64,000 bases of DNA from Planomonospora parontospora (GTDB lineage Bacteria; Actinomycetota; Actinomycetes; Streptosporangiales; Streptosporangiaceae), in NCBI GenBank assembly GCA_014647935.1, contig BMQD01000016.1, positions 62,001 through 126,000 on the forward strand, read 5' to 3'. Numbering within the stretch: the stretch's first letter is position 1; every line of letters starts with the position of its first letter. The translations under genes and the position numbers were made by a program. Shown here in pieces: positions 9,297-19,097 of the stretch. The notes under the pieces were generated by a model. The model saw only the letters and a program-made list of their open reading frames with translations. It had not been told where the DNA came from and did not search any database.

Positions 9297-9372
9297 CGTA
9301 ACCATGGCGATATCTTCGCGGAATGGTAGAAGGAAGTTCTGAAGGGCATCCTCCTGTCAAGGAGGTGCCCGC

Positions 9373-10473
9373 ATGAACGACGAGATCAACGTGGACGTCT
9401 GCCCCGGTTACCCCGTCAGCTGGCAGGCCACGGCGCTCAACACGATCCTGCGCGGCACCTTCAAGCCGATCTCCGGGCTGCTGCTGCGGTCGGACGCCAG
9501 CGTGGTCGCCGCCTCGCGGATCGTCGCCCTCGCCAAGAAGGTCCCGCTCCGGTTGCCGGGGCATGTGACCGTCGAGGGGGAGTCCTTCGGAGGGTGCGAG
9601 GGGGAGTGGGTCCGCGCCGGGCGGGAGCTCGACGAGCGCAGGGTCCTGCTCTACTTCCACGGCGGCGCCTACTTCGTCTGCTCCCCGGCCACCCACCGGC
9701 CGATCACCTGGCGCCTGTCGGTCGCCGCCCGCCGCCCGGTGCTGGCCCTCGACTACCGCCAGGGCCCGGTGCACACGCTGGCCGAGTCGCTCGAGGACGC
9801 GCTCGCCGCCTACCGGTGCCTGCTGGAACGAGGCTACGACCCGGCCGACGTCCTGTTCGCCGGCGACTCGGCGGGCGGTCACCTCACCCTGGCCGCCCTG
9901 CTGGCGCTGCGCGACCGGGGGCTCCCGCTGCCCGCGGCCGCCGTGTGCCTGTCCCCGTGGACCGACCTCACCGACACCCCCCGCCGGGTCAACCGCCTGG
10001 CCGACCCGCTGATCCCGGCCGGTCGTGTCGACTGGCTCGCCCGGCGCTGGACCTCCGGCCTCGACCCCCGCGACCCCCTGGTCTCCCCGGTGCTGGGCGA
10101 CTACGCGGGACTGCCGCCGCTGATGATCGTCACCGGTTCCACCGAGGTCCTCCGCGACGAGGGCCGCCGCGTCGCCGAACGCGCCCGCGAGGCGGGCGTG
10201 CCGGTGACCTACGAGGAGTGGCGGCGGATGCCGCACGTCTTCCCCCTCCTGGCCGACATCCTCCCCGAGGCGCGCCAGGCGTTCCTGCACATCGCCCGCT
10301 TCCTGAGCGCGGCCCGGGCGCTCTCCGCCGGGGACGTCCCCGCGGCGGACACCTCCGACGGCGGTCCGCTCGCCGCGGACCTGCGTGCCGCGGATCCCGG
10401 TGCCGCGGACCTGCTCGCCGCGGACCTCCTCACCCCGGACCCCGCCGCCGGGACCGGCTCGGCCGCGGCCTGA
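9373..10473 (+). CDS. alpha/beta hydrolase of the hormone-sensitive lipase family
   Basis: This 366-residue esterase-like enzyme has the HSL oxyanion motif FHGGAYF near residue 95 and the nucleophile elbow GDSAGGH (serine near residue 176). The catalytic aspartate is probably in STEVLRDE and the histidine in MPHVF. It acts on short-chain esters or similar substrates in the cytoplasm. A strong AAGGAGG precedes the ATG. After about residue 310 the protein continues as a repetitive Ala/Asp/Leu tail (AADL/AADP units) that is not part of the fold. It is divergent from the ABC exporter. Confidence 0.92.
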   Translation: MNDEINVDVCPGYPVSWQATALNTILRGTFKPISGLLLRSDASVVAASRIVALAKKVPLRLPGHVTVEGESFGGCEGEWVRAGRELDERRVLLYFHGGAYFVCSPATHRPITWRLSVAARRPVLALDYRQGPVHTLAESLEDALAAYRCLLERGYDPADVLFAGDSAGGHLTLAALLALRDRGLPLPAAAVCLSPWTDLTDTPRRVNRLADPLIPAGRVDWLARRWTSGLDPRDPLVSPVLGDYAGLPPLMIVTGSTEVLRDEGRRVAERAREAGVPVTYEEWRRMPHVFPLLADILPEARQAFLHIARFLSAARALSAGDVPAADTSDGGPLAADLRAADPGAADLLAADLLTPDPAAGTGSAAA

Positions 10474-10797
10474 CGGGGCGGTCGCCGCCGGGTACGGCCT
10501 CGCCGCCCGGCCCGGTCCGCCCGGCCTCGCCATCCGGTCCGGTCCGGCGGTGGCCGGCCGGGAGAACGGGGCCGGGGTCGGGGGGATGGAGCCGAGGGCC
10601 GGGGGATGGAGCCGGGGCCGGAGGACCTTTCCCGCAGATCGCGCCGGTGTTTCCAGCACCTCCGACCCCACCGGTTACTTACCTCCAGGGATCATTCGCC
10701 TTACCCGCCATAGTGCTTGTGACGGGTCGGGCGCGAGGGCCCGCTCCACCGGGTCACAGTGTGCTTGCCGTAGCGCGCACACGAGAGGCTCATCCGG
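10474..10797. other. intergenic region before the kinase gene
   Basis: This 324-bp gap holds no convincing gene. The first 150 bp are very GC-rich with G-runs, and the last 120 bp turn more mixed and presumably carry the kinase promoter. No clear terminator hairpin or operator was recognised. Confidence 0.5.
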
Positions 10798-12552
10798 ATG
10801 GCACGTGGCGGAACCGGCCCCGGGAACGGGATGCCCCCTGGCGTGCGGCCGCTGACCGTGGGGGACCCGGTCACCATCGGCCGCCATCTCCTGCTCGGCC
10901 GGCTCGGCGCCGGCGGCATGGGCGTGGTCTACCTGGCCGAGCACCCGCGCGGCGGCGTGGTCGCGATCAAGACGCCGCACCCGGTGCATCTCGACGATCC
11001 CACGCTCCGCGCCCGGTTCGCGGAGGAAGTGGAGTTCTCCCGCCGGGTGGTCCCGTTCTGCACCGCCGCGGTGATCGAGGACGGCACCGACCGGGAACGG
11101 CCCTACCTGGTCTCCGAGTACGTCCCCGGTCCCTCGCTCTCCCAGGTGGTCTCCGCCCGCGGCCCGCTCACCCCCGACCTCGCCTACGGCGTCGCCCTGG
11201 GCGTGGCCGCCGCGCTGACGGCGGTGCACGAGGCCGGGCTGGTCCACCGCGACCTGAAGCCCGCCAACGTGCTGCTGTCGCACACCGGCCCGCGGGTCAT
11301 CGACTTCGGGATCGCCAGGGACGTGGACGGCCTCGCCTCCCACACCCAGGCCGGGCAGGTCATGGGGAGCCCGGGCTGGGTGGCTCCGGAACGCCTCACC
11401 GGAGGCAGGGCCCTGCCGCCCTCCGACGTCTTCTCCTGGGGATGCCTGGTCGCCTACGCGGCGACCGGCCACCATCCGTTCGGCGCGGGCGAGCCCGACG
11501 AACTGACCCGGCGGATCCTGGTGGAACCGCCGCGGCTCGCCGCGGTGCCCGCGCTGCTGCGCCCGGTGGTCGAGGCCGCGCTGGACAAGGAGCCCGCCCG
11601 GCGCCCCCCGGCGGCGGACCTGCTCGGCGCGCTGCTCGCGGTGGGCGGGGTGGGAGACCCGTGGGACCTGCGGGTGGCGGTGGCCGAGGTGCTGGCGGAG
11701 GTCTGGACGCCGGTCCCGTACCCGCAGGCGGAGGAGCACCCGGATCCGCAGGCGGAGGGCCGCCCGGATCCGCGGCCGGGGCGTCCGGGAACCGGTCCGC
11801 CCCACCCGCCGTGGCCCCACCACCCGTGGCCCGACCCGTCGTCGCCCCGCCCGCCGACGGCCCGTCCGCCGCAGGCCCACCCGGTTCCAGGTCCGGCGGC
11901 GGACCGGTCCCGGAACCGGCCGCGGGCCCGCGAACGGCCCCCGGTCCCGGCCGGGGGAACCCGCAGGGCCCCCCGCAACGGCCCCCACCTGCCCCAGGCC
12001 GGGTTCGCCGCGCTGGCCGCGGCCTCCATGGCGGTGCTCGCCGTCGTCGCCGCGGGCAACGGCGTCCTCGGCGGCGGCGGCGCCCGGCCGCCCGAGCACG
12101 TGCCGATGGTGATCCCGGCCGACGGCACGCCCACGGGCGGCGCCTTCCGCCGGACCCGCCCTCCGGCCGGCGGGACCAGGAGCGTGCCGCCGGTCAGCCC
12201 GTCCACGATCACGGTCACCACGACGCGGACGATGCCGGTGCCGCAGGTGAGCGGGCACGCGGAGGAGCCGGCGCCGGACGGACCGCGCGATCCCGGAGAA
12301 CCCTCCGACGAGCCCGGGGGCGGTGACCCCGGGGGACCGCGGCCCTGCGCGGACGGGGAAGGCGGGGCCGCGGCGCGGGGCCCCGGCAGGGACTGCCCGA
12401 CGGGGACGGCCGCGCCCGAACCCTCCTTCACCCGGATCCCGCAGACCGGGGACGGGGAGAGCCCCTCGCCGTCCCCGAGCGGCTCCGTGACGCCGACCGC
12501 CGCCTCCTCCTCCCCGTCCTCCTCCGGCCCCGTGCCGCAGATCGGCGGCTGA
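10798..12552 (+). CDS. membrane-anchored Ser/Thr protein kinase
   Basis: This 584-residue Hanks-type kinase has the glycine loop GRLGAGGMGVVYLA, catalytic Lys in VAIKTPH, the catalytic loop HRDLKPANVLL (His near 151), DFG near 169 and APE-like VAPERL. The kinase domain spans about residues 20-285. A Pro-rich cytoplasmic linker runs to about residue 400, followed by one transmembrane helix (about 402-422). The remaining roughly 160 residues are an extracytoplasmic, Pro/Ser/Gly-rich, low-complexity segment without PASTA repeats. It probably phosphorylates cytoplasmic proteins in response to an envelope signal. Genes on both sides give no clear substrate. Confidence 0.94.
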   Translation: MARGGTGPGNGMPPGVRPLTVGDPVTIGRHLLLGRLGAGGMGVVYLAEHPRGGVVAIKTPHPVHLDDPTLRARFAEEVEFSRRVVPFCTAAVIEDGTDRERPYLVSEYVPGPSLSQVVSARGPLTPDLAYGVALGVAAALTAVHEAGLVHRDLKPANVLLSHTGPRVIDFGIARDVDGLASHTQAGQVMGSPGWVAPERLTGGRALPPSDVFSWGCLVAYAATGHHPFGAGEPDELTRRILVEPPRLAAVPALLRPVVEAALDKEPARRPPAADLLGALLAVGGVGDPWDLRVAVAEVLAEVWTPVPYPQAEEHPDPQAEGRPDPRPGRPGTGPPHPPWPHHPWPDPSSPRPPTARPPQAHPVPGPAADRSRNRPRARERPPVPAGGTRRAPRNGPHLPQAGFAALAAASMAVLAVVAAGNGVLGGGGARPPEHVPMVIPADGTPTGGAFRRTRPPAGGTRSVPPVSPSTITVTTTRTMPVPQVSGHAEEPAPDGPRDPGEPSDEPGGGDPGGPRPCADGEGGAAARGPGRDCPTGTAAPEPSFTRIPQTGDGESPSPSPSGSVTPTAASSSPSSSGPVPQIGG

Positions 12553-12646
12553 GGGGCCGTACAGGCCTCCGGGAGGGGGCGGGGCCATCCGTCAGGGTGA
12601 ACGGCCCGTTAGGGTGAACGGCGCCAACCGAGTCGGAGGGGGAGCT

Positions 12647-13459
12647 GTGCCGGGTGCGGTCGAACTGAGCGGTGTCGGGGTCCGGGTGGTCGGGCGGACG
12701 CTGCTGGCGGACATCGACTGGCAGGTGGAGTACGGCCAGCACTGGGTCGTCCTCGGACCCAACGGGGCGGGCAAGACGACGATGCTCTCGCTGGCCGCCG
12801 CCGTACGGCATCCCAGTGAGGGCGCGGCCACGGTGCTCGGCCAGCGGCTGGGCCGGGTGGACCTGAGGGAGCTGCGCCGCCGCATCGGCCTGGTCGCGGC
12901 CAGCCAGCGGCTCGTCGACGAGGAGCTGCTGGAGGAGGAGGGCGCCACCGCGCACACCGTCGTCCTCACCGGCTACACCGGGAGCAGCGCTCCGCTCTGG
13001 GACCGCTACGGTCCCGGCGAGGACGAGCGCGCCCGGCGGCTGCTGGCCGACATGGGCTGCAAGGACCTGGGCGACCGGCTGTTCCGCGTCTGCTCGCAGG
13101 GCGAGCGGGCCCGCATCCGGGTGGCCAGGGCGCTGATGGCCGATCCGGTGATCCTGCTGCTGGACGAGCCGTTCGCCGGGCTCGACCTGCCCGCCCGCGA
13201 GGACCTGATCACCGTGCTGGAGGAGCTGGCGACGGTACGGCCGGCGCTGACCACGATCACCGTGACGCACCACCTGGAGGAGGTGCCGGCGACCACGACG
13301 CACGCGCTGCTGATGCGCGACGCCCGGATCCAGGCGGCGGGACCGGTGGGGGAGGTCCTCACCGACGAGGGCCTGTCGGAGTGCTTCGGCCGCCCCCTGC
13401 GGATCGACCGCCTGGACGGCCGCTGGTCGGCCCGAGCCGTACGGGGGAGGCACGGGTAG
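12647..13459 (+). CDS. stand-alone ABC ATPase
   Basis: This 270-residue ABC protein has Walker A GPNGAGKTT, Walker B ILLLDEPFAGLD and switch histidine TVTHH. The signature is atypical, CSQGERARIRVARAL in place of LSGGQ. GTG at 12647 follows GGAGGGGGAG and begins just before the fold; an upstream ATG in frame has no ribosome site. No permease lies beside it. Similar lone ATPases resemble ModF or YlmA-like proteins, whose roles are not settled. Confidence 0.88.
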   Translation: MPGAVELSGVGVRVVGRTLLADIDWQVEYGQHWVVLGPNGAGKTTMLSLAAAVRHPSEGAATVLGQRLGRVDLRELRRRIGLVAASQRLVDEELLEEEGATAHTVVLTGYTGSSAPLWDRYGPGEDERARRLLADMGCKDLGDRLFRVCSQGERARIRVARALMADPVILLLDEPFAGLDLPAREDLITVLEELATVRPALTTITVTHHLEEVPATTTHALLMRDARIQAAGPVGEVLTDEGLSECFGRPLRIDRLDGRWSARAVRGRHG

Positions 13460-13513
13460 GGCGGGGCGTCCGTCCTTCCCGCGCCGGGACCGGTCCTCGG
13501 GCTGCTACCGCAC

Positions 13514-13560
13514 GGTGCCGGCCCCCCGCGGGGGCCGATGTCCCCGCGGGGGCCGGCACC
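13514..13560. terminator. strong bidirectional hairpin
   Basis: Arms of 19-20 nt (13514-13533 and 13542-13560), identical except for one extra C, enclose an 8-nt loop. It lies exactly between the convergent ABC ATPase and HU genes, so it probably ends transcription from both sides. Confidence 0.8.
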
Positions 13561-13592
13561 CTGCGACGGCGGGCGCGCCGGGCGGTGCGGGC

Positions 13593-13880
13593 TCAGTCCT
13601 TCTTGCGCTGGCGGATCAGCCCCATGAACCCGGGGCTGGGCTTGAACCGGGCCGTCCAGGTCTCGGCGATCTCCAGCGGTTCGCCGGTCTGCGGGTTGCG
13701 GCCGGTCCTGGCGGGTTTGTGGACGATCTCGAAGGAGCCGAAGCCGGGGATCGCCACCTTGTCCTCGCCCGCGACGGCGTGCTGGATGGTGTCCAGGATC
13801 GCGTCCAGCGCCGCGGCGGTCTGCCGCCGGGTGAGACCGGCCTCCGCCGCCGCCTTCTCGATCAGCTCGCGCTTGTTCAT
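13593..13880 (-). CDS. HU family DNA-binding protein
   Basis: This 95-residue nucleoid protein starts MNKRELIEKAA and carries the canonical HU motifs GFGSFEI and GRNPQTGE, the latter being the DNA-bending arm. It lacks the long Lys/Ala-rich C-terminal tail of actinobacterial HupB, so it is the short HupA/HupS-less type. It binds and bends DNA non-specifically. It is monocistronic and faces a strong terminator. Confidence 0.95.
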   Translation of the reverse strand: MNKRELIEKAAAEAGLTRRQTAAALDAILDTIQHAVAGEDKVAIPGFGSFEIVHKPARTGRNPQTGEPLEIAETWTARFKPSPGFMGLIRQRKKD

Positions 13881-13938
13881 CTACTTCTTTCCTGCAGTGC
13901 CCGGGAGGACCAACACTACGGGGATCGCGCGGTCCGTT

Positions 13939-14058
13939 TCATCCCTCGGGCGCGGGGAATGCGGCCAGGCGCTCGGCCTCCCGCTGCAGGGCCTCGACGA
14001 GGAGGAGCTCCAGCCGGAGGTCCTCGCAGGCGAGGCCGTGCGGAACTCCCGTCTCCAT
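13939..14058 (-). CDS. small ORF (39 aa), unknown
   Basis: This short frame starts at ATG, 6 nt after an excellent GGGAGGT ribosome site. It encodes a Leu/Glu-rich, probably helical peptide (LRLELLLVEALQREAERLAA). It follows another small unknown ORF on the same strand by about 60 bp. The third-position GC bias is high, which supports real coding. No family was recognised. Confidence 0.55.
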   Translation of the reverse strand: METGVPHGLACEDLRLELLLVEALQREAERLAAFPAPEG

Positions 14059-14119
14059 TCCGACCTCCCTGCCTACACCGACGCCCGGCCGGGGGCGGAA
14101 GTTCACGGCCGGGCGGGGG

Positions 14120-14332
14120 TCACGCCCCGACGTGACCGAACCTTTGCCGCTCGTCGCTGTCGGCCATGACCAGCTGCGCCAGATCCACGTGGCGGCCCAC
14201 CTCCCGCACGTCGGCGCAGTCCGCCACGAGCACGCGTTCCCCGCCGATCAGGCGGGTGACGCGCAGGCACGGTCGATCGTTCACCACGAGCGCCTCGACT
14301 TCGATGCCGTGCGGCCCCAGCCATATCCCCAT
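14120..14332 (-). CDS. small hypothetical protein
   Basis: This protein of about 70 residues starts MGIWLGPHG and contains LRVTRLIGGERVLVADC followed by EVGRHVDLAQLV. It resembles small uncharacterised actinomycete proteins with an RVT..VADC..DVARHVDL-type pattern. A longer version from an ATG at 14383 is possible, and neither start has a good ribosome site. It probably forms a unit with the 39-residue ORF downstream. The function is unknown. Confidence 0.55.
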   Translation of the reverse strand: MGIWLGPHGIEVEALVVNDRPCLRVTRLIGGERVLVADCADVREVGRHVDLAQLVMADSDERQRFGHVGA

Positions 14333-14458
14333 AAGGCCGAGGCTAGGGAGACAAGAGTAAGCACGGGGTAACTGGAGGGGCATATAAGGATGGAATATCT
14401 ATGTCCGGGTAAACTTCTCCACGAGCGCCCGTATTGTGCATTTCACCGCAATTCCCGT

Positions 14459-15349
14459 TCAGTGCCCGCCGACCGGGGCGAACGCGGCGGCGTGGTCGCG
14501 GACGAAGTCGGCGACGTCGCGCGGGGGGCGGCCGAGCAGGTCGGCGACCGTGCCGGTGGTGAAGTCCCCCCAGCCGGCGGCGTATGCCCGTGCGTACTCC
14601 TCGAGCATGTCGGCGATCCATTTCGGAACGCCGTGGCCGAGCAGTGCGCCGCGCTTGGCGTCGTGGCCGACCGGCACGTACGCGACCGGCCTGCCGAGCG
14701 CGAGGCTCAGCCGGTCGGCGACCTCGTCGAACGTCACCGAGCGCGGGCCGGTGAGGGTGTACGTCTCGCCGTGGTGGCGGTCCGGGCCGTCGAGGAGCAC
14801 GCGGGCGGCGCACTCGGCGATGTCGCGCGCGTCGATCATGCCGATCCGCGCCGAGGCCATGTTCAGGGAGAACGTGCCGGTGGCGGAGACGTCGCCCGCC
14901 TCGTTCAGCAGGTTCTGCATGAACCAGTGCGGGCGCAGGATCGTCCAGCGCATGCCGCACCGCTCGGTCTCCCGGTCGGACAGCGCGTGCAGCCTGCCGC
15001 TGCGGTTCGGCGCGTCGTGCGCCGCGCCGACCACGGACAGGCGCACGATGCGCTCCACCCCGGCCTGGCGGGCGGCCCACACGGCGTTCATGCTGTGCTC
15101 CGGAGCGCGCGGGCCGTTCGGGGTGAGCAGCCACACGTCCTGCACGCCCTCGAAGGCGGGCGGCAGCGACCGGGCGTCGCCGAGGTCGCCGACGAAGACC
15201 TCGGCGCCCCGCCCGCGCGGGCCGTCGGCTCCGGATGCCTCGCGGACGAGGGCGCGGAGGCCCAACCCGGTTCCCTGCAGCGCGTCCATCAGCGCGCTGG
15301 ACACGGTCCCGGTGGCTCCGGTGATCAGTACGGTGCGCGGCACGGTCAT
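14459..15349 (-). CDS. NAD(P)-binding NmrA-like protein
   Basis: This 296-residue atypical short-chain dehydrogenase fold protein has the N-terminal dinucleotide motif TGATGTVSSAL (GxxGxxG type) and the NmrA-like ILRPHWFMQN and LTGPRSVTFDEVA stretches. Such proteins act as NAD(P)H:quinone reductases or redox sensors. The ATG overlaps the stop of the upstream MFS gene (ATGA), so the two are co-translated. AGGGAG sits directly before the start. Confidence 0.9.
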   Translation of the reverse strand: MTVPRTVLITGATGTVSSALMDALQGTGLGLRALVREASGADGPRGRGAEVFVGDLGDARSLPPAFEGVQDVWLLTPNGPRAPEHSMNAVWAARQAGVERIVRLSVVGAAHDAPNRSGRLHALSDRETERCGMRWTILRPHWFMQNLLNEAGDVSATGTFSLNMASARIGMIDARDIAECAARVLLDGPDRHHGETYTLTGPRSVTFDEVADRLSLALGRPVAYVPVGHDAKRGALLGHGVPKWIADMLEEYARAYAAGWGDFTTGTVADLLGRPPRDVADFVRDHAAAFAPVGGH

Positions 15350-16608
15350 TCTCCCTTGGTGGTGGTGAGGACACGGATCAGGCCGCGTACCGCGGCGGTC
15401 TTCGGGGGTCTTCCCGCCGCCCGGCCGGCGGTGAGGCGCTCCAGGACCCAGAGCGCGGCGGTCCCGGCCGAGAGGGCGGCGCCCAGGACGCACACGCCGG
15501 TCCAGCCGCCGCTCACCCATACCGCCGACGTCAGCGCGGAGCCCACCGCGCCGCCGAGGAACATGGAGGTCATGAAGGCGGAGTTGATCCGGTTGCGGGC
15601 CTCGGGCCGGAGTGCGTAGAGGACGTTCTGGCTGCTGTTGAGCACCGCCTGGTGCGCCAGGTCGAGCACGATCACGCCGGCGAGCAGCCAGACCGGCGAG
15701 TGCGCCCCGGCCGCGATCGCCGCCCAGGACGCGAGCAGCAGGACCGCCCCGGCACCGGTCACGGTCTGGACGTGCCCGCGGTCGGCCAGCCGCCCGGCCA
15801 CCGTGGCGGTCAGCGCGCCCGCGGCGCCCACCAGGCCGAACAGGCCGATGACCGATTCCGTCCAGCCGTACGGCGGTCCCACCAGCAGGAAGGCCGAGGC
15901 CGTCCACAGCACGCTGAAGGCGGCGAGGCTCGACGCGCCGATGCCCGCCCGCCACCGCAGCAGCGGCTCCTGCCGGAACATCGAGACCGTCGAGCGGAGC
16001 AGCTCCGGATAGGACAGGCGCCCGCCGTCCCCGCCGAGCCTGGGCAGGAGGACGCGCAGCAGTACGGCCATCAGCGCCATCAGGGCGGCGTGCACCCAGT
16101 AGACCGTCCGCCACCCGCCGAGTTCCGACAGCGCTCCGGACGCGGTCCGCGCCAGCAGCAGGCCGAGCATCAGCCCGGTCATCACCGTGCCGACCACCCG
16201 GCCGCGCTCCGCCGGGTCCGCCAGCGTCGCCGCGAACGGCACCACCACCTGCGCCCCGACCGAGGTCAGGGCGGTCAGGGCGGTGCCGGCCAGGAGCACC
16301 GTCCCGTTGGCGGCGGTGGCCGACACCAGCAGGAACAGCGCGGTCGCCGCGTAGAGCGCCACCGTCAGCCGCCGCCGCTCCATCAGGTCGCCCAGCGGCA
16401 CCAGCAGGATCAGCCCCAGCGCGTACCCGCCCTGGGCGGCCGTCACCACCAGCGCCGCCGACGAGGGCCCGATCCCCAGCTCCCGGCCGATCAGGTCGAG
16501 CAGCGGCTGCGCGAAGTAGTTCCCCGCGACGGCCGATCCGGTCGCGGTGGACATGAGCAGGAGCAGCCCGCGCGGCAGGCCGCCGGGGTGGGATCTCGTC
16601 GCGGTCAT
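15346..16608 (-). CDS. MFS transporter (drug efflux type)
   Basis: This 420-residue, 12-helix transporter has the MFS loop motif LGDLMERRRL and the Arg-rich helix 4-5 region. It resembles YfcJ/AraJ-like proton antiporters. ATG at 16608 is preceded by GGGGG; an in-frame ATG 18 nt upstream lacks a ribosome site. It is divergent from a LysR regulator across an 80-bp region and overlaps the downstream NAD(P)-binding gene. The set probably forms a small regulon: export plus modification or sensing of a quinone-like compound (inference). Confidence 0.92.
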   Translation of the reverse strand: MTATRSHPGGLPRGLLLLMSTATGSAVAGNYFAQPLLDLIGRELGIGPSSAALVVTAAQGGYALGLILLVPLGDLMERRRLTVALYAATALFLLVSATAANGTVLLAGTALTALTSVGAQVVVPFAATLADPAERGRVVGTVMTGLMLGLLLARTASGALSELGGWRTVYWVHAALMALMAVLLRVLLPRLGGDGGRLSYPELLRSTVSMFRQEPLLRWRAGIGASSLAAFSVLWTASAFLLVGPPYGWTESVIGLFGLVGAAGALTATVAGRLADRGHVQTVTGAGAVLLLASWAAIAAGAHSPVWLLAGVIVLDLAHQAVLNSSQNVLYALRPEARNRINSAFMTSMFLGGAVGSALTSAVWVSGGWTGVCVLGAALSAGTAALWVLERLTAGRAAGRPPKTAAVRGLIRVLTTTKGE

Positions 16609-16630
16609 GCCCCCAGCCTCGGCCATGAAC

Positions 16631-16687
16631 GATCAATGAGTCCAATGCATGTTCATCATCGGCAGCGATCGTGTATCAAGATTGATC
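16631..16687. promoter_or_regulatory. divergent MFS/LysR operator region
   Basis: GATCAAT (16631-16637) and ATTGATC (16681-16687) are perfect inverted half-sites 43 bp apart in the divergent promoter, a spacing compatible with a LysR tetramer. The right half-site touches the LysR start codon, and no Shine-Dalgarno lies before that ATG. The LysR mRNA may therefore be leaderless. Confidence 0.5.
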
Positions 16688-16688
16688 C

Positions 16689-17588
16689 ATGGAGCTCCAG
16701 CAGATGCGCTACGTCGTCGCCGTCGCGGAGACGGGCAACTTCACCCGCGCCGCCGAACGGTGCCTGGTCGTCCAGTCCGCCCTCAGCCACCAGATCGCCC
16801 GCCTGGAACGCGAGCTGGGGGCCAGGCTGTTCGAGCGCACCAGCCGCCGCGTCCGGCTGACCTCCGCCGGGGAGGCGTTCCTGCCCGCGGCCCGCCAGGC
16901 CCTCGAGGCCGCCGAACGGGCCCGCGCCGAGGTGGCGGCGGCCGCCGGGGAGATCCGGGGCCGCCTCGCCGTCGGCGCCATCCCCACCGTCACGGCCGTC
17001 GACCTGCCGACCGAGCTGAGGCGATTCCACCTGCGGCACCGGCAGGTGCGGATCAGTCTCCGCTCGGGCGCGAGCGAGGAACTGACCGAACGGGTGCGGC
17101 AGGGCACCCTGGACGTCGCGTTCCTGGGGCTGCCGGTGGGCGCTCCGCCCAAGGGCGTCCGCGGCCGCGAACTGGCGCGCGGCCATCTCGTCGCCGTGGT
17201 GGCGCCCGGTCACCCGCTGGCGGACAGGGAGCAGGTGGAGCTGCGCCACCTGTCGGACGAGCCGTTCGTCGACTTCCCCGCGGGCACCGCCGGGCGGATC
17301 CAGTCGGACGAGGCGTTCGCGGCGGCCGGAGTGCGGCGCGAGGTCGCCTTCGAGGTGAGCTCCCCCGACTTCATGGCCCGCCTGATCCGGCAGGGCCTGG
17401 GCATCGGGATGCTGCCCGCGGACTTCGTCTCCGAGCTCCCCGACCTGCCCGTCGTCCGGCTCGGCGACGCCCCGGCCCGCATGGAGTACCTCGTCTGGAG
17501 CCGCTCGTCCCCGTCCCCCGCCGCCGCGGCGTTCCTGTCCGCCCTCGGCGTCCCGGCGGCCGGGCCCCCGGATCCGCCGGGCCCGTGA
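16689..17588 (+). CDS. LysR family transcriptional regulator
   Basis: This 299-residue protein has the N-terminal LysR helix-turn-helix (FTRAAERCLVVQSALSHQI, about residues 15-40) and a LysR substrate-binding domain from about residue 90. It is divergently placed against the MFS/NAD(P)-binding operon, which it most likely controls through the shared 80-bp promoter. The C-terminal end is Pro-rich and disordered. Confidence 0.94.
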   Translation: MELQQMRYVVAVAETGNFTRAAERCLVVQSALSHQIARLERELGARLFERTSRRVRLTSAGEAFLPAARQALEAAERARAEVAAAAGEIRGRLAVGAIPTVTAVDLPTELRRFHLRHRQVRISLRSGASEELTERVRQGTLDVAFLGLPVGAPPKGVRGRELARGHLVAVVAPGHPLADREQVELRHLSDEPFVDFPAGTAGRIQSDEAFAAAGVRREVAFEVSSPDFMARLIRQGLGIGMLPADFVSELPDLPVVRLGDAPARMEYLVWSRSSPSPAAAAFLSALGVPAAGPPDPPGP

Positions 17589-17616
17589 CTTCAGGAGCCC
17601 GGGCCGGAACGGGGAA

Positions 17617-17648
17617 ACCCCGCCTCCCTGGGGGGAAGGAGGCGGGGT
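17617..17648. terminator. intrinsic terminator after the LysR gene
   Basis: A perfect 11-bp stem (17617-17627 with 17638-17648), preceded by AAA and followed by TCTTCGTC, lies 29 bp after the LysR stop. It is the best textbook-like terminator in the window. Confidence 0.85.
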
Positions 17649-17721
17649 CTTCGTCCTGGTCTCGGGAGTCCGAGTCCGAGGGCGGACCGGGAGCGCGGGC
17701 CTCGGCTCAGGCGGGTGCCCG

Positions 17722-17769
17722 GCGGGCCGGGGCGGGCTCCGCATGCCCTGAAGAGCCGCCCCGGCCCGC
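17722..17769. terminator. GC-rich hairpin downstream of aceA
   Basis: Arms 17722-17738 and 17754-17769 pair with a single bulge, 39 bp past the aceA stop on the minus strand. It lacks a U-tract. The assignment as aceA terminator is by position. Confidence 0.6.
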
Positions 17770-17807
17770 GCGGACTGCGAAACCCGCGCTCCCGGTCCTT
17801 CCTCGGA

Positions 17808-19097
<1,290 letters not shown>

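Noticed and set aside
9594-12326. 910-codon frame overlapping hydrolase and kinase genes
   Set aside because: Arg/Pro/Gly-rich shadow of two well-defined proteins in other frames.
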